Assembly: GCA_944391715.1 (NCBI GenBank)
Contig: CALXUP010000001.1
Coordinates: 1-64,000, forward strand
From: an uncultured Alphaproteobacteria bacterium
GTDB taxonomy: Bacteria > Pseudomonadota > Alphaproteobacteria > RF32 > CAG-239
Reading direction: 5' to 3'
Length of the DNA: 64,000 nucleotides
Shown here: piece after piece, positions 26,753 through 35,749 of the stretch
How the letters are laid out: every line of letters starts with the position of its first letter
Position numbering within the stretch: position 1 is the first letter of the stretch
The notes under the pieces: model-generated
The model's database searches: none
Seen by the model: the letters and a program-made list of their open reading frames with translations, nothing else
What the model was told of the DNA's origin: nothing
Made by a program: the position numbers and the translations under genes

Positions 26753-26841
26753 AAATTTTCCCTTAACTTATTTGTGTTATGTATGCATATATTTTTAAAG
26801 TATTTATCGAGTCGACGCAAGCAGTTATTGAGGTTTTGAAC

Positions 26842-28623
26842 ATGGCCAAGCGAAAGAAAAGCACGAAGAAAAGCAAAAAAAGAGTCGCAAAACAACGGCT
26901 TACTTTCCGAAAGTTGATTTTATATTTTGCCGCGGCACTGGTGATAACTTTGGCCGCTTATATCGGCTATTGTTTTGTTACCCTGCCGGATATTGAAGAA
27001 GCGGTTATGCGCACGCGCCAACCGTCAACGACCGTTATTGCCGAAAACGGCAACGAAATCCAGACTTTCGGACAGGTTTATTCAGAGGTTATCCGTTCCG
27101 AAGAACTGCCGCAATATGTGATTGACGCAATCATTTCTACCGAAGACCGCCGGTTTTATTCGCATTTCGGTTTTGACATCATTTCTTTTTCGCGGGCAAT
27201 GATCACCAATATTTTTCTCGGACGCTATGCTCAGGGCGGCAGCACAATTACCCAGCAGGTGGCAAAAAACCTGTTTTTAACGCCGAATAAGACGATAAAA
27301 AGAAAAATTCAGGAACTGTTGCTGGCTTTCTGGCTGGAAAACAAATTTACCAAAGAACAAATTTTGACGCTATATCTGAACAGAGTTTATCTCGGCGCCG
27401 GAACTTACGGTATTGAAGCCGCCTCGCAGAAATATTTTCAAAAGACGTCGCGGGATTTGAATATGAAAGAAGCCGCCATTATTGCCGGTATGTTAAAAGC
27501 CCCGTCACGCTATAATCCGATTGCCTCAATGGAAAGAGCGGAAAGCCGTGCCAAAGTGGTTTTGCAAAATATGGTCAATACCCGGGCCATCAGTGAAGAA
27601 GAGAGAGATGCAGCTCTGAAAATGCGGGTCGGGCCGGAAAAGTCTTACAAAGTCGAGGGAGCAAAATATTTTGCCGACTGGGTTTATAACGAGACTAACG
27701 ATTATATCGGCGAAAGAGAAAACGATGTTTATGTTTATACCACCCTTGACCAGGAACTGCAACAAAAAGCAGAAAAAGCCCTGCAGCGCAACATTGCCGC
27801 CAACAAGCATAAAAACGTTACCCAGGGCGCCGTGGTTATTCTGGACAAGAAAGGTGCCGTTTTAGCAATGGCAGGCGGCGTTGATTATGAAAAAAGCCAA
27901 TTTAACCGCGCGACTCAGGCCTGGCGGCAACCGGGATCGGCATTCAAGCCTTTTATTTATCTGGAGGCTTTGCAGGAAGGCTGGAAACCGGAAGACAAAC
28001 TGCAGGACAAGCCTGTCAGCATTAACGGCTGGAAGCCGGAAAATATTTCAAAAAAATATTACGGTGAAGTTACTTTCCGGGAAGCGCTTATCCGTTCCCT
28101 TAATCTGGCCACGATTGACCTGGCGCGTCAGATTTCCATTCCCAAAACTATTAAACTGGCTCGAAAAATGGGCATTACCACACCTTTGGAAAATTCGGCG
28201 GCACTGGCTTTGGGCGTTTCGGAGGTAAAAGTTCTGGATATGGCGGCCGCTTATGCATCCATTGCCAACGGCGGATATGCCGTCTGGCCTTATGCAATCA
28301 AAGAAATTTATACCCGCGACGGTTATCAGATTTTTATGCGCAATACCGAAGAGCCGGACAGAATCATCAAAGAAAAATATATTGAGCAACTGACCCCGAT
28401 TTTGCAAAAAGTGATTGAAAAAGGTACCGGGAAAGCCGCAAGAATCGGACGTTTTGCCGCCGGAAAGACCGGAACGTCGCAAGATTACCGCGATGCCTGG
28501 TTTGCCGGATTTACCGACGACTTAATCTGTGTGGTCTGGGTCGGTAATGACGACAGCTCGCCGATGAAGGGAATTTCGGGAGGAAACCTGCCGGCCAAAA
28601 TATGGAAAGAAATTATGCAATAA
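26842..28623 (+). CDS. Bifunctional penicillin-binding protein, class A
   Basis: 593 residues from the ATG at 26842 (GAGG nine bases upstream; earlier in-frame codons lack a site and give no sensible N-terminus). Very basic cytoplasmic start, one membrane helix (about 30-50), glycosyltransferase domain with STEDRRFYSHFG, GGSTITQQVAKNL and LTLYLNRVYLGAGTYG, then transpeptidase with SAFK (active Ser), the SLN motif in RSLNLATID and KTGTSQD. It lacks the OB insert of PBP1A and is shorter, near the PBP1B/2c-like size. Polymerises and cross-links peptidoglycan. Confidence 0.9.
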   Translation: MAKRKKSTKKSKKRVAKQRLTFRKLILYFAAALVITLAAYIGYCFVTLPDIEEAVMRTRQPSTTVIAENGNEIQTFGQVYSEVIRSEELPQYVIDAIISTEDRRFYSHFGFDIISFSRAMITNIFLGRYAQGGSTITQQVAKNLFLTPNKTIKRKIQELLLAFWLENKFTKEQILTLYLNRVYLGAGTYGIEAASQKYFQKTSRDLNMKEAAIIAGMLKAPSRYNPIASMERAESRAKVVLQNMVNTRAISEEERDAALKMRVGPEKSYKVEGAKYFADWVYNETNDYIGERENDVYVYTTLDQELQQKAEKALQRNIAANKHKNVTQGAVVILDKKGAVLAMAGGVDYEKSQFNRATQAWRQPGSAFKPFIYLEALQEGWKPEDKLQDKPVSINGWKPENISKKYYGEVTFREALIRSLNLATIDLARQISIPKTIKLARKMGITTPLENSAALALGVSEVKVLDMAAAYASIANGGYAVWPYAIKEIYTRDGYQIFMRNTEEPDRIIKEKYIEQLTPILQKVIEKGTGKAARIGRFAAGKTGTSQDYRDAWFAGFTDDLICVVWVGNDDSSPMKGISGGNLPAKIWKEIMQ

Positions 28624-28714
28624 AATGCAAAAAAGATATAAAAATTAGTGCTTTTATGTTTGGAATTATTATATATAATGAGAAAAGTTTTATAAAGATG
28701 ATAAGGAAAAAAAG

Positions 28715-30250
28715 ATGAGACAAAAACCAGTTATGCTCTTAATCCTTGACGGATGGGGATACCGCAAGGACATTACCAAAGACAACGCCATTGAACAAGG
28801 ACATACACCGAATTGGCACCGTATTTTGCAAGAGAATCCGCATAGTCTGATTGAAACTTCCGGTCTGGACGTCGGACTGCCGAACGGACAGATGGGAAAT
28901 TCGGAAGTCGGGCATATGAACTTGGGCGCCGGCCGTGTCGTTATGCAGGATTTGCCGAAAATCGATCTGGCGATTAAGGATGGTTCTATTAATAAGAATC
29001 CGGTTGTTGTCGAACTGATTGACACGCTTAAAAAGAACGGTAAGACCTGCCACATTATGGGATTGATGTCACCGGGCGGCGTTCATTCACACCAAAGCCA
29101 TATTATTGCAATGTGCAAAATTTTAGCCGAAAACGGCATTAAAGTCCGGGTTCATGCCTTTTTGGACGGACGCGACACGCCGCCGACTTCCGCCAAAGAT
29201 TTTGTTGCGGAATTTGAAAAAGAAATCAGCGGCCTGAAAGATGTTAAAATCGCAACGGTTGAAGGGCGTTTTTACGCCATGGATCGCGATAAGCGCTGGG
29301 ATCGCGTCGAATTAGCTTATAATACAATCGCCCTCGGAGAAGGAAAACATTATGCCACGGCGGAAGAAGCCATTGCCCAGTCTTATAAAGACGGCGTTAA
29401 TGATGAGTTTGTCGTTCCGTGCGTTATCGGCGATTATCAGGGAATCGAAGACGGCGACGCTATTTTAATGTGCAACTTCCGCGCTGATCGTGCCCGGGAA
29501 ATTTTATATGCGCTGGCAGACAAAGATTTTAACGGTTTTGCTCGCAAAAGAACTGTTGCAACGTCCATTAATGTCGGAATGGCCGAATACTCCGTTGACC
29601 ATCGTCGGTTTATGAAAACGATTTTCGGTCCGGAGGCCTTGACCAATATCTTCGGCGAAGTTGTTTCCAAACATGGTCTGACGCAGCTGAGAATTGCCGA
29701 AACCGAAAAATATGCGCATGTTACATTCTTCTTTAACGGCGGCGAAGAACGCGAATTTGAGGGAGAATCGCGTATCCTGGTTCCGAGCCCGAAAGTTGCC
29801 ACTTATGACCTGAAACCGGAAATGAGCGTGTATGAAGTGACCGATCATCTGGTTGATGCCATCGAAAACCAGCGTTTTGACGTGATTATCTGCAATTTTG
29901 CCAACGGCGATATGGTCGGACATACCGGCATTATGGAAGCCGCACTTAAAGCCGTGGCTGCGGTTGACGAATGTCTCGGCAGAGTTGAAAAAGCCATTAA
30001 AAATGTCGGCGGCGTCCTTTTGGTTACGGCCGACCACGGCAATGTCGAGAAAATGATTGACGAGAAAACCGGCGAACCCTATACGGCACATACGGTCGGA
30101 AAAGTTCAAGCCGTTCTGGTTAATGACAAGCAGCCGGTCAAAGCCTTGAAAGACGGGCGGCTGGCGGATATTTCGCCGACTTTGCTTGACTTGCTCGGAA
30201 TTGAAAAACCTGCCGAGATGACCGGTTCTTCATTGATTGAAAAGGCCTAG
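28715..30250 (+). CDS. gpmI: 2,3-bisphosphoglycerate-independent phosphoglycerate mutase
   Basis: 511 residues, standard length. Alkaline-phosphatase-like metal site: LILDGWG at the start, catalytic Ser in GNSEVGHMNLGAGR (about residue 65), FLDGRDTPP, NFRADRAREI, GDMVGHTG and the closing TADHGNVEKM. Interconverts 3- and 2-phosphoglycerate with manganese. AAGGA precedes the ATG. It begins the gpmI-envC-ctpA-yibQ-rppH run found in many alphaproteobacteria; envC starts 7 bases after its stop. Confidence 0.95.
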   Translation: MRQKPVMLLILDGWGYRKDITKDNAIEQGHTPNWHRILQENPHSLIETSGLDVGLPNGQMGNSEVGHMNLGAGRVVMQDLPKIDLAIKDGSINKNPVVVELIDTLKKNGKTCHIMGLMSPGGVHSHQSHIIAMCKILAENGIKVRVHAFLDGRDTPPTSAKDFVAEFEKEISGLKDVKIATVEGRFYAMDRDKRWDRVELAYNTIALGEGKHYATAEEAIAQSYKDGVNDEFVVPCVIGDYQGIEDGDAILMCNFRADRAREILYALADKDFNGFARKRTVATSINVGMAEYSVDHRRFMKTIFGPEALTNIFGEVVSKHGLTQLRIAETEKYAHVTFFFNGGEEREFEGESRILVPSPKVATYDLKPEMSVYEVTDHLVDAIENQRFDVIICNFANGDMVGHTGIMEAALKAVAAVDECLGRVEKAIKNVGGVLLVTADHGNVEKMIDEKTGEPYTAHTVGKVQAVLVNDKQPVKALKDGRLADISPTLLDLLGIEKPAEMTGSSLIEKA

Positions 30251-30257
30251 ATTTTTT

Positions 30258-31520
30258 ATGAAACTGTCTGCCGCTTACAAAACCTTTTTATGGGGATGTT
30301 GCTGTCTGGGACTGATGTTCCCGGCAGTTGACGCGGCGGCGGTTTCTAAAAAAGACCTTGAACTGATGGAGAAAAAAGTTCAGGAACAAAACATCGAACA
30401 CCGCAAACTCCAGGCACAGGCGAATCAGATTAACATTGAACTGGCTTCCGTCAGTCAGGATATGATTGCTACAGCCAAAAAAATCCAAAACAGCGAAGAA
30501 AAACTTTCGTCCATGGAAGAGCAGCTGGGCAAACTGCAAGACAGCCTGAAAAAGGCGGAAGGCGATTTTTCATCGGAAGACCAAAACCTTATCCGGACAT
30601 TGTCGGCCTTGCAAAATCTGGCCTTAAAACCGACGGAGGCCTTGTTTGTGCAGCCGCTGACGCCGGTGGAAATTATCCGCAGCGCCATGCTTTTGCGCGA
30701 GACCGTGCCTTATCTGGAGGAAAATGCCGAGAGAATTAGGGAAGAACTTAAGCAGATTGCCCACAAAAAAAGCCTGGTCGAAAAACAGGTTGCCCAAATT
30801 TCAAAGCAGAAAAAAATTCTGGAACAAGACCACGAACGTATGAAACGTCTGGTACAGAAAAAATCAAAAATCAGAAATGCCGTTGAAATCGAAAGCGTAA
30901 AGGCGCAGAGAAATATGCAAAAACTGGCTTCGCAGGCGCAGGATTTGCGGGAACTGCTGGACAAGCTGGAAAAAGAACGTCTGGCCAAGCAGAAAAAAGC
31001 CGAGGCCGAACGCAAAAGACAGGAAGAATTGCGACGGATTGCCGAAGAAAGAAATGCAAAATCAAAAAAAGAAGAGGAAACTCAAAGTGCTGACTTGATT
31101 AAATATAATCAAGAGGTTATAAGTGAAGTAGGAAAAGGTTTTGCCAAGGCAAAAGGAAAGTTGTCCATGCCTGCCAAAGGGCCGGTGATTACAGCTTACG
31201 GCGAGCAAAAGGTCAAAGGCGTAACGTCAAAAGGGATTATGATAAAAACCCGCAGCCAGGCTCAGGTTATTGCGCCTTTTGACGGGACCGTCGCTTTTGC
31301 CGGACCGTTCAGAGGATACGGAAATCTGATTATTATTGAGCACGGAGACGGATATTTGTCGTTGCTGGCCGGATTGGGAAGTCTGAACTGCGAGGTCGGG
31401 CAGCTGCTTTTGGCAGGAGAGCCGGTCGGACAAATGCCGGAAAGCAAAGACGCCAAACTTTATGTTGAAATGCGCCGCAACAATAATCCGATTAACCCGC
31501 TTAAATGGATGAAAAGTTAA
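30258..31520 (+). CDS. EnvC-like murein hydrolase activator
   Basis: 420 residues from the ATG at 30258; earlier in-frame codons are inside gpmI. Signal peptide ending about residue 27 (FPAVDAAA), a long coiled coil (about 30-265, Lys/Glu/Gln heptads with KKAEAERKRQEELRR) and a C-terminal LytM (M23) domain (about 305-420). The zinc ligands of active M23 peptidases are missing: the first His/Asp site reads SKGIMIKT, and the later His-x-His is replaced (YLSLLAGL). It therefore probably activates amidases during division, as EnvC does, without cutting. Confidence 0.85.
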   Translation: MKLSAAYKTFLWGCCCLGLMFPAVDAAAVSKKDLELMEKKVQEQNIEHRKLQAQANQINIELASVSQDMIATAKKIQNSEEKLSSMEEQLGKLQDSLKKAEGDFSSEDQNLIRTLSALQNLALKPTEALFVQPLTPVEIIRSAMLLRETVPYLEENAERIREELKQIAHKKSLVEKQVAQISKQKKILEQDHERMKRLVQKKSKIRNAVEIESVKAQRNMQKLASQAQDLRELLDKLEKERLAKQKKAEAERKRQEELRRIAEERNAKSKKEEETQSADLIKYNQEVISEVGKGFAKAKGKLSMPAKGPVITAYGEQKVKGVTSKGIMIKTRSQAQVIAPFDGTVAFAGPFRGYGNLIIIEHGDGYLSLLAGLGSLNCEVGQLLLAGEPVGQMPESKDAKLYVEMRRNNNPINPLKWMKS

Positions 31521-31543
31521 TTTGAAAAGACAGGAAGAGTAAT

Positions 31544-32836
31544 ATGCTGAAAAAATCATCAATTTGTATTTTGGTATTTTTAGGTTTGTTGGGAGCAGCC
31601 GCAGCCAACGCAAAAGAAAACAAGAAATCCCAGGAGGAAGATGCCGTTGACACATATGAAATGCTCAACCTGTTCGGCGAAGTTTTGGAGAGGACGAAAC
31701 TTTCTTATGTTGAGGAAGTCAGCGATAAGAAACTTATCGAATCTGCCATTAACGGTATGTTGGTTTCGCTTGATCCGCATTCCAGTTTTTTAGACGCTCA
31801 AAGCTTTAAATATATGAACGAGCAGACGAAAGGAAAATTCGGCGGGCTCGGAATTGAAGTTACCATGGAGCAAGGCGTGGTTAAAGTTGTTTCTCCGATT
31901 GACGATACGCCGGCATCGGAAGCCGGGATTAAACCGGGTGATTATATTACCCATATTGACGGGCGTCAGGTTATGGGGCTCAGCCTTAATGACGCGGTAG
32001 ACAAGATGCGCGGCAAAGTCGGCACAAAAGTCCGCCTGACAATTGTCCGGGCCAATGAACAGCCGTTTGATGTTGTCGTCAAAAGAGAAGAAATCAAAAT
32101 CCAATCCGTCAAGAATGATATTAAAGCCGATGATGTTGCTTATATCCGGATTACGTCTTTCAGCGAAGATGTTGACAAGATGACCGAAAAAGCCATTGAA
32201 AAAGCAAAAAAAGAGGTCAAAAACCTGAAAGGCATTGTGATTGACGTTCGCAACAACCCCGGAGGCCTGCTTGACCAAGCCGTTAATGTGAGCGACTTGT
32301 TCCTTGACAAAGGAGAAATCGTTTCCACACGTTCCCGCAATGCCGAAGACACTGTCAGATATTCCGCCCAAAAGGGAGATATTGCCAAAGGACTGCCGAT
32401 TGTCGTTCTTATCAACAGCGGTTCGGCTTCGGCTTCCGAGATTGTTGCCGGTGCATTGCAAGATCATAAAAGGGCGGTTATTCTCGGCGAGAAATCTTTC
32501 GGAAAAGGTTCGGTTCAAACGGTTATTCCTCTTGACAAATACGGCGCAATGCGTTTGACAACGGCCAGATATTATACACCTTCCGGACGCTCCATTCAGG
32601 CTGAGGGGATTATACCGGACATTGTTGTTCATCCGGCCAAGGTCGAAGTTATAGACAACAGCTTTAACATGAGCGAAGCAGAATTTGACAACGCGTTGAA
32701 AAATGACACGAAAAAAGCTTCCACCAAACAATCGGACAAAGAAAAAGAAGACGAGGATTTGGAAAAAGATTATCAGCTGTCCAGAGCCGTCGATATGGTC
32801 AAAGCTCTTGCCATCTACAGTCAGGCAGAAAAATAG
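31544..32836 (+). CDS. ctpA: Carboxy-terminal processing protease (S41)
   Basis: 430 residues. Signal peptide (cleavage near ANA-KE, about residue 25), PDZ domain (about 85-170; GGLGIEVTMEQGVVKVVSPIDDTPASEAGIKPGD) and the S41 catalytic core with the serine in NSGSASASEIVAGAL and the lysine in GEKSFGKGSVQT, the Ser-Lys dyad. The C-terminal 50 residues are charged. Periplasmic tail-specific protease. It follows the EnvC-like gene by 23 bases; CtpA-type enzymes commonly act on cell-wall enzymes, which fits the neighbourhood. Confidence 0.92.
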   Translation: MLKKSSICILVFLGLLGAAAANAKENKKSQEEDAVDTYEMLNLFGEVLERTKLSYVEEVSDKKLIESAINGMLVSLDPHSSFLDAQSFKYMNEQTKGKFGGLGIEVTMEQGVVKVVSPIDDTPASEAGIKPGDYITHIDGRQVMGLSLNDAVDKMRGKVGTKVRLTIVRANEQPFDVVVKREEIKIQSVKNDIKADDVAYIRITSFSEDVDKMTEKAIEKAKKEVKNLKGIVIDVRNNPGGLLDQAVNVSDLFLDKGEIVSTRSRNAEDTVRYSAQKGDIAKGLPIVVLINSGSASASEIVAGALQDHKRAVILGEKSFGKGSVQTVIPLDKYGAMRLTTARYYTPSGRSIQAEGIIPDIVVHPAKVEVIDNSFNMSEAEFDNALKNDTKKASTKQSDKEKEDEDLEKDYQLSRAVDMVKALAIYSQAEK

Positions 32837-32845
32837 GAAAACCGG

Positions 32846-33985
32846 ATGTTAAAGAAAATCTGGACATTTTTGATTGCAGCAGCAGTTATTGCAGCAGTAG
32901 CGGCAACGGGATATTTCTTTGCCAAAAAGAAAAGCGAACCGCTGTATCAGTCAAAAATCGACCGGGTTATGTTTGACAGGAAAAATAAGGTTCCCGGCTT
33001 TATTATGCGGCTTCCGGATAAAGAACCACTTGAGAAAAAAAATCCGATTCTTCCAAAAGAAGAGGAGGATACTTCTCCCCGGGCTATTGAAGCAAAAGCT
33101 TTGCTGGATAAAATCCCTTTAGTGGCAAAACTGCCTAAGAACAGTGTTCAGAGTCCTTTGAAACATATTAATGCCGATAAAAATCTGCTTGAAGAAAATG
33201 ACGGTGTTTTTCTTCCAAAAATCGGAAGAAACGGCGAAAAAGCCTGGATAGAATACGGAAAGACGGAAGAAGTTCAGCCTAATTTTTACAGAGTGTCCGT
33301 CATCATTAACGGGCTGGGGTTGGATTCAATGGTTACCAATGCCGCCATTGAAAGTCTTCCGGTTAACGTTTCTCTGTCTTTCTCTCCTTATTCTCTTGAT
33401 TTGGACAAGCAAATCAAAGCAGCCCGCAGTATCGGGCACGAAACTTATGTTGACTTGCTTTTGCCGTCAAAAGATTTTTTAAAATCTGATACCGGTCCTT
33501 TGGCAATGAGTATAACGGCAACATCGGAAGAAAACATCAATCGGTTGAAAAAATCGCTTAACGTTAATGCCCCGGTCGGCGGAATGATTTTTCAGCGCGG
33601 TATTGTTGATGAAGAAAATCCGCAGCGGATGCAGCAACTCTTAAAAGAAATTGCGGATATGGGGCTGCTGGCGGTTGATGCTACCGGAGAATCCCATTTG
33701 GAAAAAATTACTTATGCCGGTTTGCCGAGAAAGAAAGCCGATATTGTCATTGACAGTTATTTTACCCGGGAAGATATTGACGAGCGTCTGAAAGAAGCGG
33801 AAAAAATTGCTCAAAACAACGGCAGCGTTCTGGTGGTAGCGAATCCCAAGCCGGTTGTTTTATATGCCATAAAAGACTGGGTTTCTTCTTTTTCACCGCA
33901 AATTTCCGATTATAAAGAAATAAAAAATACCGTTATTGAAAAACCGCTGGCTTTGGTTCCGGTATCGAACATCGTGGTGGAATGA
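32846..33985 (+). CDS. Divergent polysaccharide deacetylase (YibQ/DUF610)
   Basis: 379 residues. One N-terminal membrane helix (about 5-27), a variable low-complexity linker (about 30-140), then the YibQ domain with VIINGLGLDSMVTNAAIESLP, PVNVSLSFSPYS and HETYVDLLLP. The usual metal-binding Asp/His pair of deacetylases is altered in this family, as here (INGLGL in place of IDDIG), so activity is uncertain. Located in the conserved ctpA-yibQ-rppH order; its stop overlaps the rppH start by 4 bases. Confidence 0.82.
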   Translation: MLKKIWTFLIAAAVIAAVAATGYFFAKKKSEPLYQSKIDRVMFDRKNKVPGFIMRLPDKEPLEKKNPILPKEEEDTSPRAIEAKALLDKIPLVAKLPKNSVQSPLKHINADKNLLEENDGVFLPKIGRNGEKAWIEYGKTEEVQPNFYRVSVIINGLGLDSMVTNAAIESLPVNVSLSFSPYSLDLDKQIKAARSIGHETYVDLLLPSKDFLKSDTGPLAMSITATSEENINRLKKSLNVNAPVGGMIFQRGIVDEENPQRMQQLLKEIADMGLLAVDATGESHLEKITYAGLPRKKADIVIDSYFTREDIDERLKEAEKIAQNNGSVLVVANPKPVVLYAIKDWVSSFSPQISDYKEIKNTVIEKPLALVPVSNIVVE

Positions 33986-34485
33986 TGAACAAATTATATC
34001 GGCCAAATGCGGGAATCGTGCTTTTTAACCGGGAGGGAAAAGTTTTTGTTTGCGCCCGAGCCGACAAAAAAGATATGCAATGGCAATTTCCGCAAGGCGG
34101 AATTGATAACGGAGAAACAGCTGAACAGGCTGCTGTCAGAGAACTGAAAGAAGAAACAGGCATAACGTCGGCAAAACTTGTTTATGCCGCTCCGCAAACC
34201 ATAAAATATGACTATCCGCCACTTGTTCTAAAAAAATTTCAGAAACTCGGCCGGCCGCATATCGGACAAGAACAGCATTGGTTTTTATTCTTTTATGACA
34301 GTGCGGAAAAACCGGACTTTACGACGCATCCGGAAGAAATTGAATTTAAAGCTTGCGAATGGGTCGGATTTGGCGAGGCGGTCAAAAGAATTATCGGTTT
34401 TAAAAAAGAAAGTTATCAATATGCACAAAGCGTTTTTGAACCGGTAATTGCCGCTTATCTGGAAAAAGAAGAAAAAACTAGCTAA
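33982..34485 (+). CDS. rppH: RNA pyrophosphohydrolase (Nudix)
   Basis: 167 residues. Complete Nudix box GGIDNGETAEQAAVRELKEETGI with the catalytic REL-EE residues, and the RppH-specific LYRPNAGIVLFN start and WQFPQGG. It strips pyrophosphate from the 5' end of RNAs and so opens them to RNase E decay. The start ATGATG overlaps the yibQ stop; the last codons overlap the converging yraN gene by 8 bases. Confidence 0.93.
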   Translation: MMNKLYRPNAGIVLFNREGKVFVCARADKKDMQWQFPQGGIDNGETAEQAAVRELKEETGITSAKLVYAAPQTIKYDYPPLVLKKFQKLGRPHIGQEQHWFLFFYDSAEKPDFTTHPEEIEFKACEWVGFGEAVKRIIGFKKESYQYAQSVFEPVIAAYLEKEEKTS

Positions 34486-34843
34486 TCCAAGCGTTTTCAA
34501 TGTGCTCAATCTGCAGCGGAAAAGAAACTAAAACAGCGTCAAAACGGCAATCATATCCGGCATATTGCGGATTTTTCTGCAAAAAGGCTTCGGCACCGCG
34601 GATAATGCGCTGTTGTTGGCGACCACTTACGGCATAAGCAGCTTTATTCAAATCAGAGCGCTTTTTGACCTCAACAAAAACCAAAAGATTTGCCCGGGCG
34701 GCAATAATATCTACTTCGCCGGCATTTGTTCCGCGGCCGGTTATATAATTTCGGGCAAGAATGCGAAAACCCTTTAACCGGAGATAATTGCGGGCAACAA
34801 ATTCGGCGGCTTTTCCGGACTTATATGAATTGTTATTTTTCAT
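34478..34843 (-). CDS. YraN-family protein (UPF0102)
   Basis: 121 residues, the family's standard size. The endonuclease-like core GEVDIIAARANLLVFVEVKKR (about 43-63) has the Asp, Glu-x-Lys residues of restriction-type nucleases, followed by the helical QQQRIIRGAEAFLQKNPQY. The biochemical role is unknown. It overlaps rsmI by 11 bases; the rsmI-yraN pairing with a divergent LpoA-like gene matches the yraL-yraM-yraN neighbourhood of other proteobacteria. Confidence 0.85.
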   Translation of the reverse strand: MKNNNSYKSGKAAEFVARNYLRLKGFRILARNYITGRGTNAGEVDIIAARANLLVFVEVKKRSDLNKAAYAVSGRQQQRIIRGAEAFLQKNPQYAGYDCRFDAVLVSFPLQIEHIENAWIS

Positions 34844-35669
34844 TTTTTATTTTCAGCGCCAATTCATAAACTTCATTTTTATTCAGGCCGTATTCGTCTA
34901 CCAGCGCTTTGACGGCCGATTTTAAGCTCATTTCAGATAATTTTTCGGCCAGCAGAGCAGAAATATCTATTTCTTCCCCGCGTTTTTCTTCTGCCGGGGC
35001 AACCATAAAGACAAACTCGCCTTTCGGTTCTTTTTCGGTAAAAAGAGCGGACAATTCTTCCGCCGTCCCGGTCAGGCATTCTTCATAAACTTTGCTGATT
35101 TCGCGAACAACGGCAATTTCCCGGCTGCCGAAAACTTCTTTTGCCGCTGCCAGGGTTTTTAAGATACGCGGTGCCGTTTCATAATAAATTACCGTTGCAT
35201 CCAGACCGGCATAAGCCTTGAATAATTCAATCCGCGCCTTATCTTTATTTGGAATAAAGCCGGCAAACATAAATTTGTTGGTCGGCAGCCCCGACAACTG
35301 GAGGGCACAAATCAATGCGCAGGCGCCCGGCAAAACCGTTACATAAACTCCCTGTTCCCGGCAACGGCGAATCAGCTTATAACCGGGGTCAGATATCAGC
35401 GGAGAACCGGCATCGCTGACCAGCGCAACGGCTTGTCCGTCGTCCAGAATAACATTTATCAGTTTTTGTGCCTGTTCTTCTTCATTGTGATCATGCAGCG
35501 TTATAAACGTTTTTTTCAGGCTGATGCCCAGCAGGGAAAAAAGTTTTTTGGTTATTCTGGTATCTTCGCAGGCAATGACCGGCGCTTCCCGCAGCGTCTC
35601 CGTCGCACGGGGAGAAATGTCTCCGAGATTGCCAATCGGCGTTGCAACGATGTATAATCCGTTTTTCAT
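34833..35669 (-). CDS. rsmI: 16S rRNA (cytidine1402-2'-O)-methyltransferase
   Basis: 278 residues. Tetrapyrrole-methylase-like fold with VATPIGNLGDISPRATETL at the start, the LVSDAGSPLISDPGYKL loop (about 90) and GLPTNKFMFAGFIPNK (about 130), all typical of RsmI; the C-terminal helix-turn-helix-like tail (LKSAVKALVDEYGLNKNEVYELAL) is also present. It modifies C1402 in the ribosomal decoding centre. First gene of the rsmI-yraN pair and divergent from the LpoA-like gene. Confidence 0.93.
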   Translation of the reverse strand: MKNGLYIVATPIGNLGDISPRATETLREAPVIACEDTRITKKLFSLLGISLKKTFITLHDHNEEEQAQKLINVILDDGQAVALVSDAGSPLISDPGYKLIRRCREQGVYVTVLPGACALICALQLSGLPTNKFMFAGFIPNKDKARIELFKAYAGLDATVIYYETAPRILKTLAAAKEVFGSREIAVVREISKVYEECLTGTAEELSALFTEKEPKGEFVFMVAPAEEKRGEEIDISALLAEKLSEMSLKSAVKALVDEYGLNKNEVYELALKIKNEK

Positions 35670-35749
35670 ATTATCTCTTCTTTACAACAGCTTATTTTTA
35701 CTTTAAACATTATGCAGATGATTGTTTTATATTTTGGGAAAAAAAGCAA

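Noticed and set aside
30258..31520. Active M23 endopeptidase
   Set aside because: The zinc-binding His/Asp and His-x-His residues are missing, so it is treated as an EnvC-type activator.
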